Below the pieces are notes generated by a model that worked only from the letters and a program-made list of their open reading frames with translations, ran no database searches and was not told the origin of the DNA. Positions 8,690-16,009 of a DNA stretch of 64,000 nucleotides are shown here, in pieces; position 1 is the first letter of the stretch, and each line of letters starts with the position of its first letter. The DNA is from Colwellia sp. Its GTDB lineage: Bacteria > Pseudomonadota > Gammaproteobacteria > Enterobacterales > Alteromonadaceae. The DNA lies in the NCBI GenBank assembly GCA_020630795.1, contig JAHDIK010000010.1:37306-101305 (forward strand). Direction: 5' to 3'. The translations under genes and the position numbers were made by a program.

Positions 8690-9961
8690 GTGAGTAAAAC
8701 CGATAAATCTAAACAGATTGAAGCACTAGTTTATTCTGGTGATCCTACCTTTCAGAATGTCTATCCAAGTTTATATATCGATGTAAGATCAGTTGGTGTT
8801 GCCAACTGGGTTTTCCGTTACCAACTTCGGGGAAGGCGATGTCAGTTCAAAATCGGCAGCTATGGACAAGACCATGAGCAACTATTGGACTTCCCTGACG
8901 CGGTTAAAATCGCAATTGATTGCCGCCAAAAGTTAAATGATGGTATCGATCCTAAACTGGAAATGGAGCGCCAAAGCCGCCCTAAGCTCATAACGTTTGA
9001 CGATTGTGCTCAGAAGTATTTAGCTAAAAAGCGCGAGCAAATTCGAACTGCTTTTGTTTACGAACGAATCTATAACAAAGAGATTAAAGCCCACCTCGGT
9101 TATGTTCGGATGGAGCACATTAACAGTTATGATATTGATAACGTTATTCAACGTATTCTAGATACGGGTAGGCCAGCGGTCGCGAACCAAGCCTTGCTTT
9201 TAATCAAACGTGTCTTTCGAGTCGCTATTAAGTACAGCGTTATTGTGTCAAATATCGCACAGGAGTTTTCACAAACGGAAGATGCAGGGGGAGCAGATAA
9301 TAAACGTCAGCGATTTTTAGAAGAGCATGAGATAGAAGCAGCCTTTAGAGTTTTTAGGGAAAACCCTGTGAAGATCACACAGTCGTCCTATATTGCACTA
9401 TCGTTATTGCTTATGCTGGGTACACGGAAAATGGAGCTGTTATCAGCAAATTGGACGCAAGTTGATATTGAGCGGCAGACCTTTAAATTATTTGCAAGTT
9501 CAACTAAAACCGATGCTGCACTTGTGATCCCTATTCCTGATCTGGCAATTCCGCTGTTTCAGGATTTACGAGTGCTGAGTGGCCACTCGGAGTATCTCTT
9601 TCCTAAACGTAAAGCGAGTCAATACCCTCACATTGGGCCTGATACCTTGAATGATGCTGTAGCTTGTTTGTTTGGTATTTCATACGGAAAGCGGGATAGA
9701 GGTCCTAACCGTATGGAGGAAGCAGGTGTTGAGCATTTTACCTTACATGATTTGCGCCGTACTTTTCGCACGTTTCTTTCTAAACTAGGTGTTAACCGCG
9801 AAGTTTCTGAAAAATGCATGAATCATAGCTTAAAAGGCGTGGAGAAAACCTATGATTGCTACGGTTTTTTTCCTGAGCGAGTAAAAGCTCTGAACAAACT
9901 CAGTGAATATGTTGCTCCTTTACTTAACTATAAGCCCCTAGTTGCTGCTACAGTTGGTTAA
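8690..9961 (+). CDS. Tyrosine integrase (P4/phage-island type)
   Basis: I chose GTG 8690 (423 residues): GAGGAGA lies 6-7 bases upstream, while the TTG at 8636 has no ribosome site. The architecture is that of P4-like integrases: N-terminal DUF4102-like arm domain (GVANWVFRYQLRGRRCQFKIGSYG), SAM-like core, then the catalytic domain. Catalytic residues in this numbering are Arg246 (LGTRKMELL), Lys273 (STKTDAAL), His353 and Arg356 (HDLRRTF), His379 (MNHSLKGV) and Tyr388 (KTYDCYG). All are present, so the enzyme looks active. It begins 196 bases after the yicC stop and reads away from it, as expected for an island integrated at the yicC 3' end. Confidence 0.92.
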   Translation: MSKTDKSKQIEALVYSGDPTFQNVYPSLYIDVRSVGVANWVFRYQLRGRRCQFKIGSYGQDHEQLLDFPDAVKIAIDCRQKLNDGIDPKLEMERQSRPKLITFDDCAQKYLAKKREQIRTAFVYERIYNKEIKAHLGYVRMEHINSYDIDNVIQRILDTGRPAVANQALLLIKRVFRVAIKYSVIVSNIAQEFSQTEDAGGADNKRQRFLEEHEIEAAFRVFRENPVKITQSSYIALSLLLMLGTRKMELLSANWTQVDIERQTFKLFASSTKTDAALVIPIPDLAIPLFQDLRVLSGHSEYLFPKRKASQYPHIGPDTLNDAVACLFGISYGKRDRGPNRMEEAGVEHFTLHDLRRTFRTFLSKLGVNREVSEKCMNHSLKGVEKTYDCYGFFPERVKALNKLSEYVAPLLNYKPLVAATVG

Positions 9962-9975
9962 CTAAATTATAGAGT

Positions 9976-10010
9976 TCTGCTGAGCAATGCTCAGCGGAGT
10001 TTTATATTTT
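9976..10010 (+). terminator. Rho-independent terminator after integrase
   Basis: 10-bp stem (one G-T pair) TCTGCTGAGC / GCTCAGCGGA around loop AAT at 9976-9998, followed by GTTTTATATTTT. It closes the integrase transcript 15 bases after its stop. Confidence 0.8.
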
Positions 10011-10090
10011 GGCTGCAAATAAGCCATGAGTTTAATGGAACAGGTTTAATGTTAAACTTTCAATAATATTGTTATGTAAGGGGATGACTT

Positions 10091-10528
10091 TTGATTACTA
10101 TTCGACAAGGCGAACTAACAAATTGCGAACAAGATTTTCAAATAGTGTATAGACTGCTATGCACTGAGCCTGTAACGAAACTTTACGAGGAAGATCTTAG
10201 GATACGTGTAGATGATGGCAATACCATTTTTATCATGGAGTGCTCAGATCATGGAGTAATAGGTACGGCTGATATTAGGTGTGATGCAGTTGCGGATTAC
10301 ACATTAGTTTCCTTAGTCATTGATCAGCAGCACAGAGGTAAAGGTTTTGGCACTCAGTTACTTAAACATGTAGAAGGTCATGTTTTTAGCATTGACGTTG
10401 ATACATATGATAGTAAGTTAAAATGTATACCGGGAAATGATAGCTTTACGTATTACCATAATAGGGGGTATAAAAGCGATGGCTTAAGAATGGTTAAAGT
10501 TTTAGACTCAAATAATGCGTATCACTAA
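10091..10528 (+). CDS. GNAT family N-acetyltransferase
   Basis: 145 residues from a TTG start, supported by AAGGGG seven bases upstream (10078-10083). The acetyl-CoA binding motif A is QHRGKGFGTQLL (R-G-x-G-x-G), preceded by the expected strand TLVSLVIDQ. The substrate is unknown. It sits between the integrase terminator and the hipBA promoter, so it is island cargo. The strand seems continuous with a 52-residue ORF that overlaps its 3' end. GNAT proteins can be toxin components (TacT-like), but there is no RHH antitoxin partner, so no such claim is made. Confidence 0.8.
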   Translation: MITIRQGELTNCEQDFQIVYRLLCTEPVTKLYEEDLRIRVDDGNTIFIMECSDHGVIGTADIRCDAVADYTLVSLVIDQQHRGKGFGTQLLKHVEGHVFSIDVDTYDSKLKCIPGNDSFTYYHNRGYKSDGLRMVKVLDSNNAYH

Positions 10529-10673
10529 TCCCAATGCTCTTAAGCAGGCACTAGCCAATAACCGACTAGAATCGAAGGTACCTTCTAAAAAGGTCAAAGA
10601 GCTTCTAGAGAAAGCTTTGACTGATTCGACTATTACTACTTCTCAAGTTCTAAATTTACTGTGTAATAGCTAA
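10515..10673 (+). CDS. Small ORF, 52 residues, unknown
   Basis: Starts at ATG 10515 inside the last 14 bases of the GNAT gene, in another frame, and ends seven bases before the first hip operator. It begins MRITNPNALKQALANNRL and continues with a lysine-rich helical stretch (KKVKELLEKAL). No Shine-Dalgarno is seen, so translation would depend on coupling to the GNAT stop. Homology is not recognised. It may be a real small island gene or chance. Confidence 0.35.
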   Translation: MRITNPNALKQALANNRLESKVPSKKVKELLEKALTDSTITTSQVLNLLCNS

Positions 10674-10679
10674 TTGTAA

Positions 10680-10705
10680 ATAGTTCACCACTACTAGTGA
10701 ACTAT
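10680..10705. promoter_or_regulatory. hip operator 1 (palindrome)
   Basis: Perfect inverted repeat ATAGTTCAC-N8-GTGAACTAT, centred at 10692.5. The half-site/N8/half-site layout is that of E. coli HipB operators (TATCC-N8-GGATA), with different half-sites. Confidence 0.8.
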
Positions 10706-10730
10706 TGTTGAATTACTACTACAACATCCT

Positions 10731-10754
10731 ATATTCACTACTACTGGGGAATAT
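10731..10754. promoter_or_regulatory. hip operator 2 (palindrome)
   Basis: ATATTCAC-N8-GGGAATAT, one mismatch in the arms, centred at 10742.5, exactly 50 bp from operator 1. Confidence 0.75.
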
Positions 10755-10781
10755 AACTCATCTTATGACTACTATCTAATT

Positions 10782-10803
10782 TATTCACTAGTAGTAGTGA
10801 ATA
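10782..10803. promoter_or_regulatory. hip operator 3 (palindrome)
   Basis: TATTCAC-N8-GTGAATA, perfect arms, centred at 10792.5, exactly 50 bp from operator 2 and just upstream of the predicted -35 box. Confidence 0.8.
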
Positions 10804-10807
10804 TTTC

Positions 10808-10835
10808 TTGCTAATGTGACTTCTAGTAATATAAT
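10808..10835 (+). promoter_or_regulatory. Predicted sigma-70 promoter of hipBA
   Basis: -35 TTGCTA (10808-10813), 16-bp spacer, -10 TATAAT (10830-10835). Transcription would begin near 10842, in the centre of operator 4. HipB bound there would be expected to repress its own operon. Confidence 0.6.
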
Positions 10836-10855
10836 CACTACTAGTGGTGAATTAT
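10831..10855. promoter_or_regulatory. hip operator 4 (palindrome)
   Basis: TCAC-N8-GTGA core (10835-10850) with AT-rich imperfect extensions, centred at 10842.5, exactly 50 bp from operator 3 and overlapping the predicted start site. Confidence 0.75.
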
Positions 10856-10870
10856 TGGGTACATATCAAT

Positions 10871-11161
10871 ATGGCTAATCGAGTTAAAGTTTCAGACATG
10901 CCTAGCTCTACACACATAGAAGATGCGGAAGTACTAGGTAAGCTAATTAAAGCAAAACGAACAAAGTTGAATATGAAGCTGGCAGACTGCGCAGCGCTAT
11001 GTGGAGTCGGTATAAATACGCTATCACGTATTGAAAACGGCAATGCTAATTGTACTTTGTCCGCAGTCTTTTCGGTTTTACAAGGGTTAGGGATAAAGCT
11101 AACAACAAAAGAGCTACTAACTCCGAACGACAATACTGTAGCTGATAACGAGTGGGTCTAA
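10871..11161 (+). CDS. hipB: HipB-like antitoxin, XRE-family repressor
   Basis: 96 residues from ATG 10871. The longer frame from GTG 10844 would start inside operator 4, so I reject it; ATG 10898 is also possible since no start has a strong ribosome site. The helix-turn-helix spans about residues 15-70 (LGKLIKAKRTKLNMKLADCAALCGV, NTLSRIENGNANCTLSAV). HipB neutralises HipA and represses the operon by binding the palindromes upstream. The hipA start is three bases after this stop, the usual hipBA arrangement. Confidence 0.85.
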   Translation: MANRVKVSDMPSSTHIEDAEVLGKLIKAKRTKLNMKLADCAALCGVGINTLSRIENGNANCTLSAVFSVLQGLGIKLTTKELLTPNDNTVADNEWV

Positions 11162-11164
11162 CTG

Positions 11165-12508
11165 ATGAATGATAAATTAGATGCCTACAGCCTAAATATA
11201 AGATTTGCAGAAAACGTTATCGGTGAACTATCACTGAACAAAGAAACTGGCTTGCCCAAACTAGAATACAATGATTATTGGCAACAAAATGGTTTCGCCA
11301 TATCTCCAAACCTAACGCTTGATAATAATCACGACAACTCTGTTGCATATAACTTTCTTGATAATGCCTTACCTGAAGGAGAAGCTCGATTGCTTCTTGC
11401 AGAAAGGACTGGAGTATCAGAAAAAAATGTTTTCTCACAAATACGCGAAATAGGCGGTGATCTTTCAGGGGCATTCACGTTCATGACTAACAGTATTGAA
11501 CAGAATGCCAATGAAGCTGATAAGCCAGCTTTCAGATTGGTCACTGAAGGTGAACTTGAAAGTAGACTAGATACTAAAGAAGACATAGGTTTATTAACAT
11601 GGGATGACAAGCCTAGGCTCAGTGTGGCTGGGGTTCAGGATAAGCTCAACGTATTCATAAATGATAAGGGCGAGATTGGTTTTGGTGATGGAACGTTATG
11701 CTCTACGCATATCTTAAAATTTGAAAAGAAAAACAGTCTGAACCTAGTGCTCAACGAATACTTTTGTATGAAGCTATCCGCAGCAGTTGGCTTACCTACT
11801 GCCGAAGTCGAGTTCACTCGATTTGGAAAGCATCCAGCGCTTATCGTTCATCGTTTTGATAGAAAATATGTCTCAGAGAAAAAACAAGTGTTGAGGAGGC
11901 ACGTCATTGACGGATGCCAAGCTTTGAACTTGCCTAGGGATTTTAAATACGAACGAAATTTGGGTGACAACAGAGATGTATTGCATATAAGAGATGGCGC
12001 AAGCCTCCCTAAATTATTTGAGTTTAGTAAATCAATGTCTTCCCCTGCCCAAAGCGCACAATGGCTAATCAACTGGCAGTTATTTAACTTAATCATTAGT
12101 AATTATGATAGTCATGGAAAAAACGTATCACTGTTTTGGGGTAAGGAGAATAGTAGCTTCACTCCTGCTTATGACCTCGTAAATATTGCCATGTTTTCTC
12201 AATTTAAACATGTGTTAGCTATGGCAATGGGAGGTGAATTTGATCCCAATGATATCAATGCCTATCAGCTAGCTGACTTTGCCGAAACTTGTGCAATAGA
12301 TAAAAAATTACTGGCAAGGTTACTTTCTAATTTAACAAAACAAGTGCTGTCCACCTTAACAGAAGAATCTTTTATTCAAGATCTAATCAAGACCAATGAC
12401 TTTTCGGCAGAACAGCAAATATACATAGGTCAATTGAAAGACAATATTGTATCAAGAGCACAACATTTAAGCTCTCAAACTTCATTGATCTCAACAATCG
12501 AAGTGTAA
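11165..12508 (+). CDS. hipA: HipA family serine/threonine kinase toxin
   Basis: 447 residues, the usual length. N-terminal HipA domain about 1-110, kinase domain about 145-430. The activation/P-loop-like segment is LSVAGVQDK with Ser153 at the position of the E. coli autophosphorylated serine. The catalytic segment SNYDSHGKN has Asp315, and the metal-binding segment is AYDLV (Asp337). All key positions are present, so the kinase looks active. HipA-type toxins phosphorylate aminoacyl-tRNA synthetases (GltX in E. coli) and slow growth; the target of this one is unknown. It is likely island cargo that stabilises the element. Confidence 0.92.
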   Translation: MNDKLDAYSLNIRFAENVIGELSLNKETGLPKLEYNDYWQQNGFAISPNLTLDNNHDNSVAYNFLDNALPEGEARLLLAERTGVSEKNVFSQIREIGGDLSGAFTFMTNSIEQNANEADKPAFRLVTEGELESRLDTKEDIGLLTWDDKPRLSVAGVQDKLNVFINDKGEIGFGDGTLCSTHILKFEKKNSLNLVLNEYFCMKLSAAVGLPTAEVEFTRFGKHPALIVHRFDRKYVSEKKQVLRRHVIDGCQALNLPRDFKYERNLGDNRDVLHIRDGASLPKLFEFSKSMSSPAQSAQWLINWQLFNLIISNYDSHGKNVSLFWGKENSSFTPAYDLVNIAMFSQFKHVLAMAMGGEFDPNDINAYQLADFAETCAIDKKLLARLLSNLTKQVLSTLTEESFIQDLIKTNDFSAEQQIYIGQLKDNIVSRAQHLSSQTSLISTIEV

Positions 12509-12636
12509 TGGAAATTTTTTAATGCCTTGTTCGATATTGATGCGCGACTGTTGTTTTCATTTTGTTAATAAACGGTTAATATTTGTACGTGTAAATGTGG
12601 AACTTACAAAGTTAACAAAGCAAAATGGAGTGATTT

Positions 12637-13278
12637 ATGAAATGCTTGCCAATACTACCTATAGTGTTTTCAGCCTTGAGCCTTTCATCGCTCGCGAATC
12701 AAGTTGATCAAACTGTTGAATTTTCAATTCAGATGATGAAACAGCACAATTCTATTCAACGTATGTCTACCTGTTCAGGTATCGACGCTAATATTTTAGA
12801 GCAAGGCTATCGAAAAACGTTAACGCATTGTTTAACGATATTTGGTGACAACGAGAGTAAAGTTGAGCACTGCTTACAAACTAAATTGTCCAAAAATACT
12901 GGAATGACCAACAGTAAAATGATGGATTGTAGTGAGCAAATATCGCCTAATGAAACAAGTCTTAATGAGTTAAATAAAGAAATTGAAACATTAGAAAATA
13001 GCATTGCTGAGTTGGAAGATGCTGATGAATTGTCAACAGCGCAACAAATTGCCTTGGAAGCGATGCAAGAGCGAATAGACAATTTGTACGACAAACAAAT
13101 GCAATTAGAAGATGTTGCAGCTTATGACAACATGTCAGACACTGAAAAAGCGTTAGAAGATGTATACAGGGCAATAGGTGATGGCGACCCAACACCGCTT
13201 CAAAATAAGCAAATTGAAGCCCTGTTAAATAAAATGAAAAACGAGCGTTTGGAACGTTTTAAAAGCTTATTGAAATAA
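12637..13278 (+). CDS. Exported coiled-coil protein of unknown function
   Basis: 213 residues from ATG 12637, with GGAG about 6 bases upstream. Signal peptide MKCLPILPIVFSALSLSSLA, cleaved before about residue 22. The mature part has four cysteines in the first half (near residues 47, 67, 82 and 97), consistent with two disulfides. A strongly charged coiled-coil follows at about 105-150 (LNELNKEIETLENSIAELED), then a helical tail. I recognise no family. It is followed 32 bases later by an OmpA-family lipoprotein and may act with it in the periplasm. It marks the return to chromosomal sequence after the hipBA island. Confidence 0.75.
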   Translation: MKCLPILPIVFSALSLSSLANQVDQTVEFSIQMMKQHNSIQRMSTCSGIDANILEQGYRKTLTHCLTIFGDNESKVEHCLQTKLSKNTGMTNSKMMDCSEQISPNETSLNELNKEIETLENSIAELEDADELSTAQQIALEAMQERIDNLYDKQMQLEDVAAYDNMSDTEKALEDVYRAIGDGDPTPLQNKQIEALLNKMKNERLERFKSLLK

Positions 13279-13310
13279 GCACACAAGTGATGGATTAACG
13301 AGGAATAATA

Positions 13311-14813
13311 ATGAAAAAACATATTGTATTTTTATCAGCGTGTTTAACGTTAGCGGGTTGTGCAAGCCAACCCGCATTAGTTGAAAGTGAAGCAATTCAA
13401 AAGTATTTACCTGTATCAACTTTAAAGGCGAAGTTAGCTGATGAGGTTGATAATGAATTAAACATTTTGTCGCCTAAATATTATGAAAAAGCGACTGATT
13501 TATACGCGCAAGCAATGTCGTTAGCAAAAGCTGACAATAATAAAGCGAGTGCTAAAGCTGAAGAAGGGTTGAAAGCTCTTGCACAGGCGAAAAAAACAGA
13601 AGCACTAAACAAAGATGTTTTAGAAGAGGTGTTAGCGGTTCGTGCAAAAGCTGTTAAAAGTAAAGCTTCTATATCAAGCCCTGATGCTTTTGAAGACGCA
13701 GAAGAGCAGCTATTAGAGTTAACGTCGCTCATTGAAAATGGTGATGTAGAAAAAGCGAAAGAGAATCGCGCAAAAGCAATGAAGGCATATGCTGATATTG
13801 AACTAGCGTCTATCAAGGTAAATATTGTAGACGCTGCTAAAAAAGCAATAGAACAAGCAAAAGACAATGATATTGATGATTATGCACCGCGCACGATGAA
13901 GTTAGCGGAAGAAGATTATCAGCTTGCGTTAAACACCTTAGATGCTGATCGCCGTGAAACCACAAAAGCCAATGAGCATGCACAGCGTTCTATTTGGAAT
14001 GTTGAGCGTGCTATTGGTATTTCAGAGGTGATTAAAAACTTTGAGCAGTCTGATTTTGAAGAAGAAGACAAAGTACTTTGGTATCAAGAACAAGTGGCTC
14101 GCATTGTGTCACCAATACAATCTAAAGTCGGTTTTAATGATCAAAATAAACAAGTGGTGAAAACACTTACGGGTAAAGTACAAAACTTGGTTGACGAAAA
14201 AGACTCGGTAACTGTAGCAATGACTGCAGCTCAGGCAAGAGAGTTGAAAATAGCTAAAGAGAAAGAGTTAGCATTGGCTGAAGCTAAAGCACGAGAAGCA
14301 AAAATAGCAAAAGAAAAAGAACTCGCGTTAGCAGAAGCACAGCAAAAGGTTGATGCAGATAATCAGCGTAAAGCTGAAGTAGCGGCTAAATTTAATGGCA
14401 TTCAATCAATGTTTACGCAAAATGAAGCTGATGTTTATCGCCAAGTAGATAATGTGCTGATTCGAGCTCATGGTTTTTCATTTAAGTCGGGAAACAGCGA
14501 AATAGATGCAGCGAACTTTGGACTGCTAAACAAAATAATTAAAGCGATAGGTGAGTTTCCTGATGCACAATTGGTTATCTCTGGTCATACCGATAATAGT
14601 GGTAGCGATGCGATTAACTTAAGACTGTCGAAAGAGCGTGGTAAAAAGGTAGCCGATTTCTTAATTGAGGTAGGCCATATAGACGCGGGAAGAATTGAGT
14701 CGAACGGTTATGGTAAAGCTAAGCCCGTTGCCCGCAACGATACAAAAGAAGGAAGGGCTGCTAATCGCCGTGTAGAAATTTTAATAGTGAATAACGTTGA
14801 GCCTATTTTGTAA
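13311..14813 (+). CDS. OmpA-family lipoprotein with long helical domain
   Basis: 500 residues. Lipobox LAGC (Cys17) after a short signal. Residues about 50-380 are alanine/lysine/glutamate-rich and helical, with a repeated segment AREAKIAKEKELALAEA near 320-340. The C-terminal OmpA peptidoglycan-binding domain (about 385-498) has FSFKSGNSEID, VISGHTDNSGSDAINLRLSKER and the closing GRAANRRVEI. It probably tethers the outer membrane to peptidoglycan. A good ribosome site (GAGGAA) precedes it and a strong terminator follows. Confidence 0.88.
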   Translation: MKKHIVFLSACLTLAGCASQPALVESEAIQKYLPVSTLKAKLADEVDNELNILSPKYYEKATDLYAQAMSLAKADNNKASAKAEEGLKALAQAKKTEALNKDVLEEVLAVRAKAVKSKASISSPDAFEDAEEQLLELTSLIENGDVEKAKENRAKAMKAYADIELASIKVNIVDAAKKAIEQAKDNDIDDYAPRTMKLAEEDYQLALNTLDADRRETTKANEHAQRSIWNVERAIGISEVIKNFEQSDFEEEDKVLWYQEQVARIVSPIQSKVGFNDQNKQVVKTLTGKVQNLVDEKDSVTVAMTAAQARELKIAKEKELALAEAKAREAKIAKEKELALAEAQQKVDADNQRKAEVAAKFNGIQSMFTQNEADVYRQVDNVLIRAHGFSFKSGNSEIDAANFGLLNKIIKAIGEFPDAQLVISGHTDNSGSDAINLRLSKERGKKVADFLIEVGHIDAGRIESNGYGKAKPVARNDTKEGRAANRRVEILIVNNVEPIL

Positions 14814-14861
14814 CGTTATTTTCTATTGTTTTACGTATTAGTGTAAAGTACTGTATAAATG

Positions 14862-14902
14862 AAGCTATGGTGTAATTGAATTGCACCATAGCTTTTTTAT
14901 TT
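14862..14902 (+). terminator. Rho-independent terminator after OmpA-family gene
   Basis: 11-bp perfect stem AAGCTATGGTG / CACCATAGCTT (14862-14872 and 14884-14894) followed by TTTTATTTTTT. Confidence 0.9.
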
Positions 14903-14934
14903 TTTACGCATTTATTAAGTTGTAGGTAGTAATC

Positions 14935-15987
14935 ATGATTTCAGTAGTATTAGGTATTTGTCTTCATGCTATTGGAGCAGCGTCATCATCAAGCAGCATT
15001 GTACCGGGTAAGTTTATCAAAAACTGGTCGTGGGACGTGTATTGGTTAGGTTTCTCAACCGTTTCTTTGTTGATTCTGCCTATATTTATTTGCTATTTAA
15101 CATTCCCTCAAGCTACTTATATTGTAGAAATACTATCGACCACTGATTCTAATACGCTTTTGACTACCTTAGGTTTAGGTTTTGTTTACGGGTTTGGTGG
15201 TTATGGTTTTGGCCTAGCTTGTAAAATGCTGGGTTTTTCGTTGACTTACGCTATTTCAATTGGCTTTAGTGCGACTATTGGTACGCTAATTCCACCGTTT
15301 GTTCGAGGTGGTGAAGAGCTAGATAGGTTGCTGAATACTGAACAAGGATTTTATGTTTTTTTAGCATTAGCTATCGCTATTTTGGGCATGTTTTTAGTGG
15401 GAAAAGCTGGCTATGGACGTGAAAAATATGAGCAAAAAAACAATAATCTGCTCGATAGTGTTTTATTGAAAGGTGTTTGCATAGCTTTGCTTGCAGGTTT
15501 TCTGTCTGCTTGTTATGGATTTGCTCTGCATACCGGTGAGCCGATGGCTATACGCGCAGAGGCATTAGGAGTAGATGAGCTCATGCGTGTCAACATTGTG
15601 TTTATTCTCGCTAACGGTGGGGCATTTATTTCTAACTTACTCATTACTATTTATTTAATTACTAAATATAAAGTTTTTAGGCAGTTTGTTGATGGTAATA
15701 CTAAAGAGTTGAGTCGAAATTATGTATTAGCTGTATTAGGTGGAGCTGCTTGGTATTTTCAATTTTTCTTTTTTGGAATGGCTGAAAGCTACATGGGAAG
15801 TTTTAAAGTTGCTTCTTGGGCTATCCATATGATACTATTGATTATTTTTGCACAATTGTGGGGATTATATTTTAAAGAGTGGAAAACATGTCCCACTCAT
15901 GTAAAAAGTAACTTATACGCTGGTTTGTCTGTGCTAACAGGTTCAGTACTAGTGGTTGCTTACGGCAACTTTGTAACAACCACTTAG
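14935..15987 (+). CDS. RhaT-like sugar/proton symporter
   Basis: 350 residues, about ten membrane segments. The pattern follows L-rhamnose/proton symporters of the drug/metabolite transporter superfamily: ICLHAIGAASSSSSIVPGKF, then KNWSWDVYW, SATIGTLIPP, MAIRAEALGVDEL, and near the end GGAAWYFQFFFFGMAESYMG with KEW. No rhamnose catabolic genes are next to it, so the substrate may differ. It stands alone, between a terminator and a convergent minus-strand gene. Confidence 0.82.
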   Translation: MISVVLGICLHAIGAASSSSSIVPGKFIKNWSWDVYWLGFSTVSLLILPIFICYLTFPQATYIVEILSTTDSNTLLTTLGLGFVYGFGGYGFGLACKMLGFSLTYAISIGFSATIGTLIPPFVRGGEELDRLLNTEQGFYVFLALAIAILGMFLVGKAGYGREKYEQKNNNLLDSVLLKGVCIALLAGFLSACYGFALHTGEPMAIRAEALGVDELMRVNIVFILANGGAFISNLLITIYLITKYKVFRQFVDGNTKELSRNYVLAVLGGAAWYFQFFFFGMAESYMGSFKVASWAIHMILLIIFAQLWGLYFKEWKTCPTHVKSNLYAGLSVLTGSVLVVAYGNFVTTT

Positions 15988-16009
15988 TTGTTTTCCTGAA
16001 TTCTTTTTT

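Noticed and set aside
10844..10870. GTG start giving a longer HipB
   Set aside because: It lies within operator 4 at the predicted transcription start, so it would leave almost no leader.
12522..12707. 61-codon plus-strand frame after hipA
   Set aside because: Overlaps the exported coiled-coil gene's signal peptide in another frame and has no ribosome site or recognisable product.
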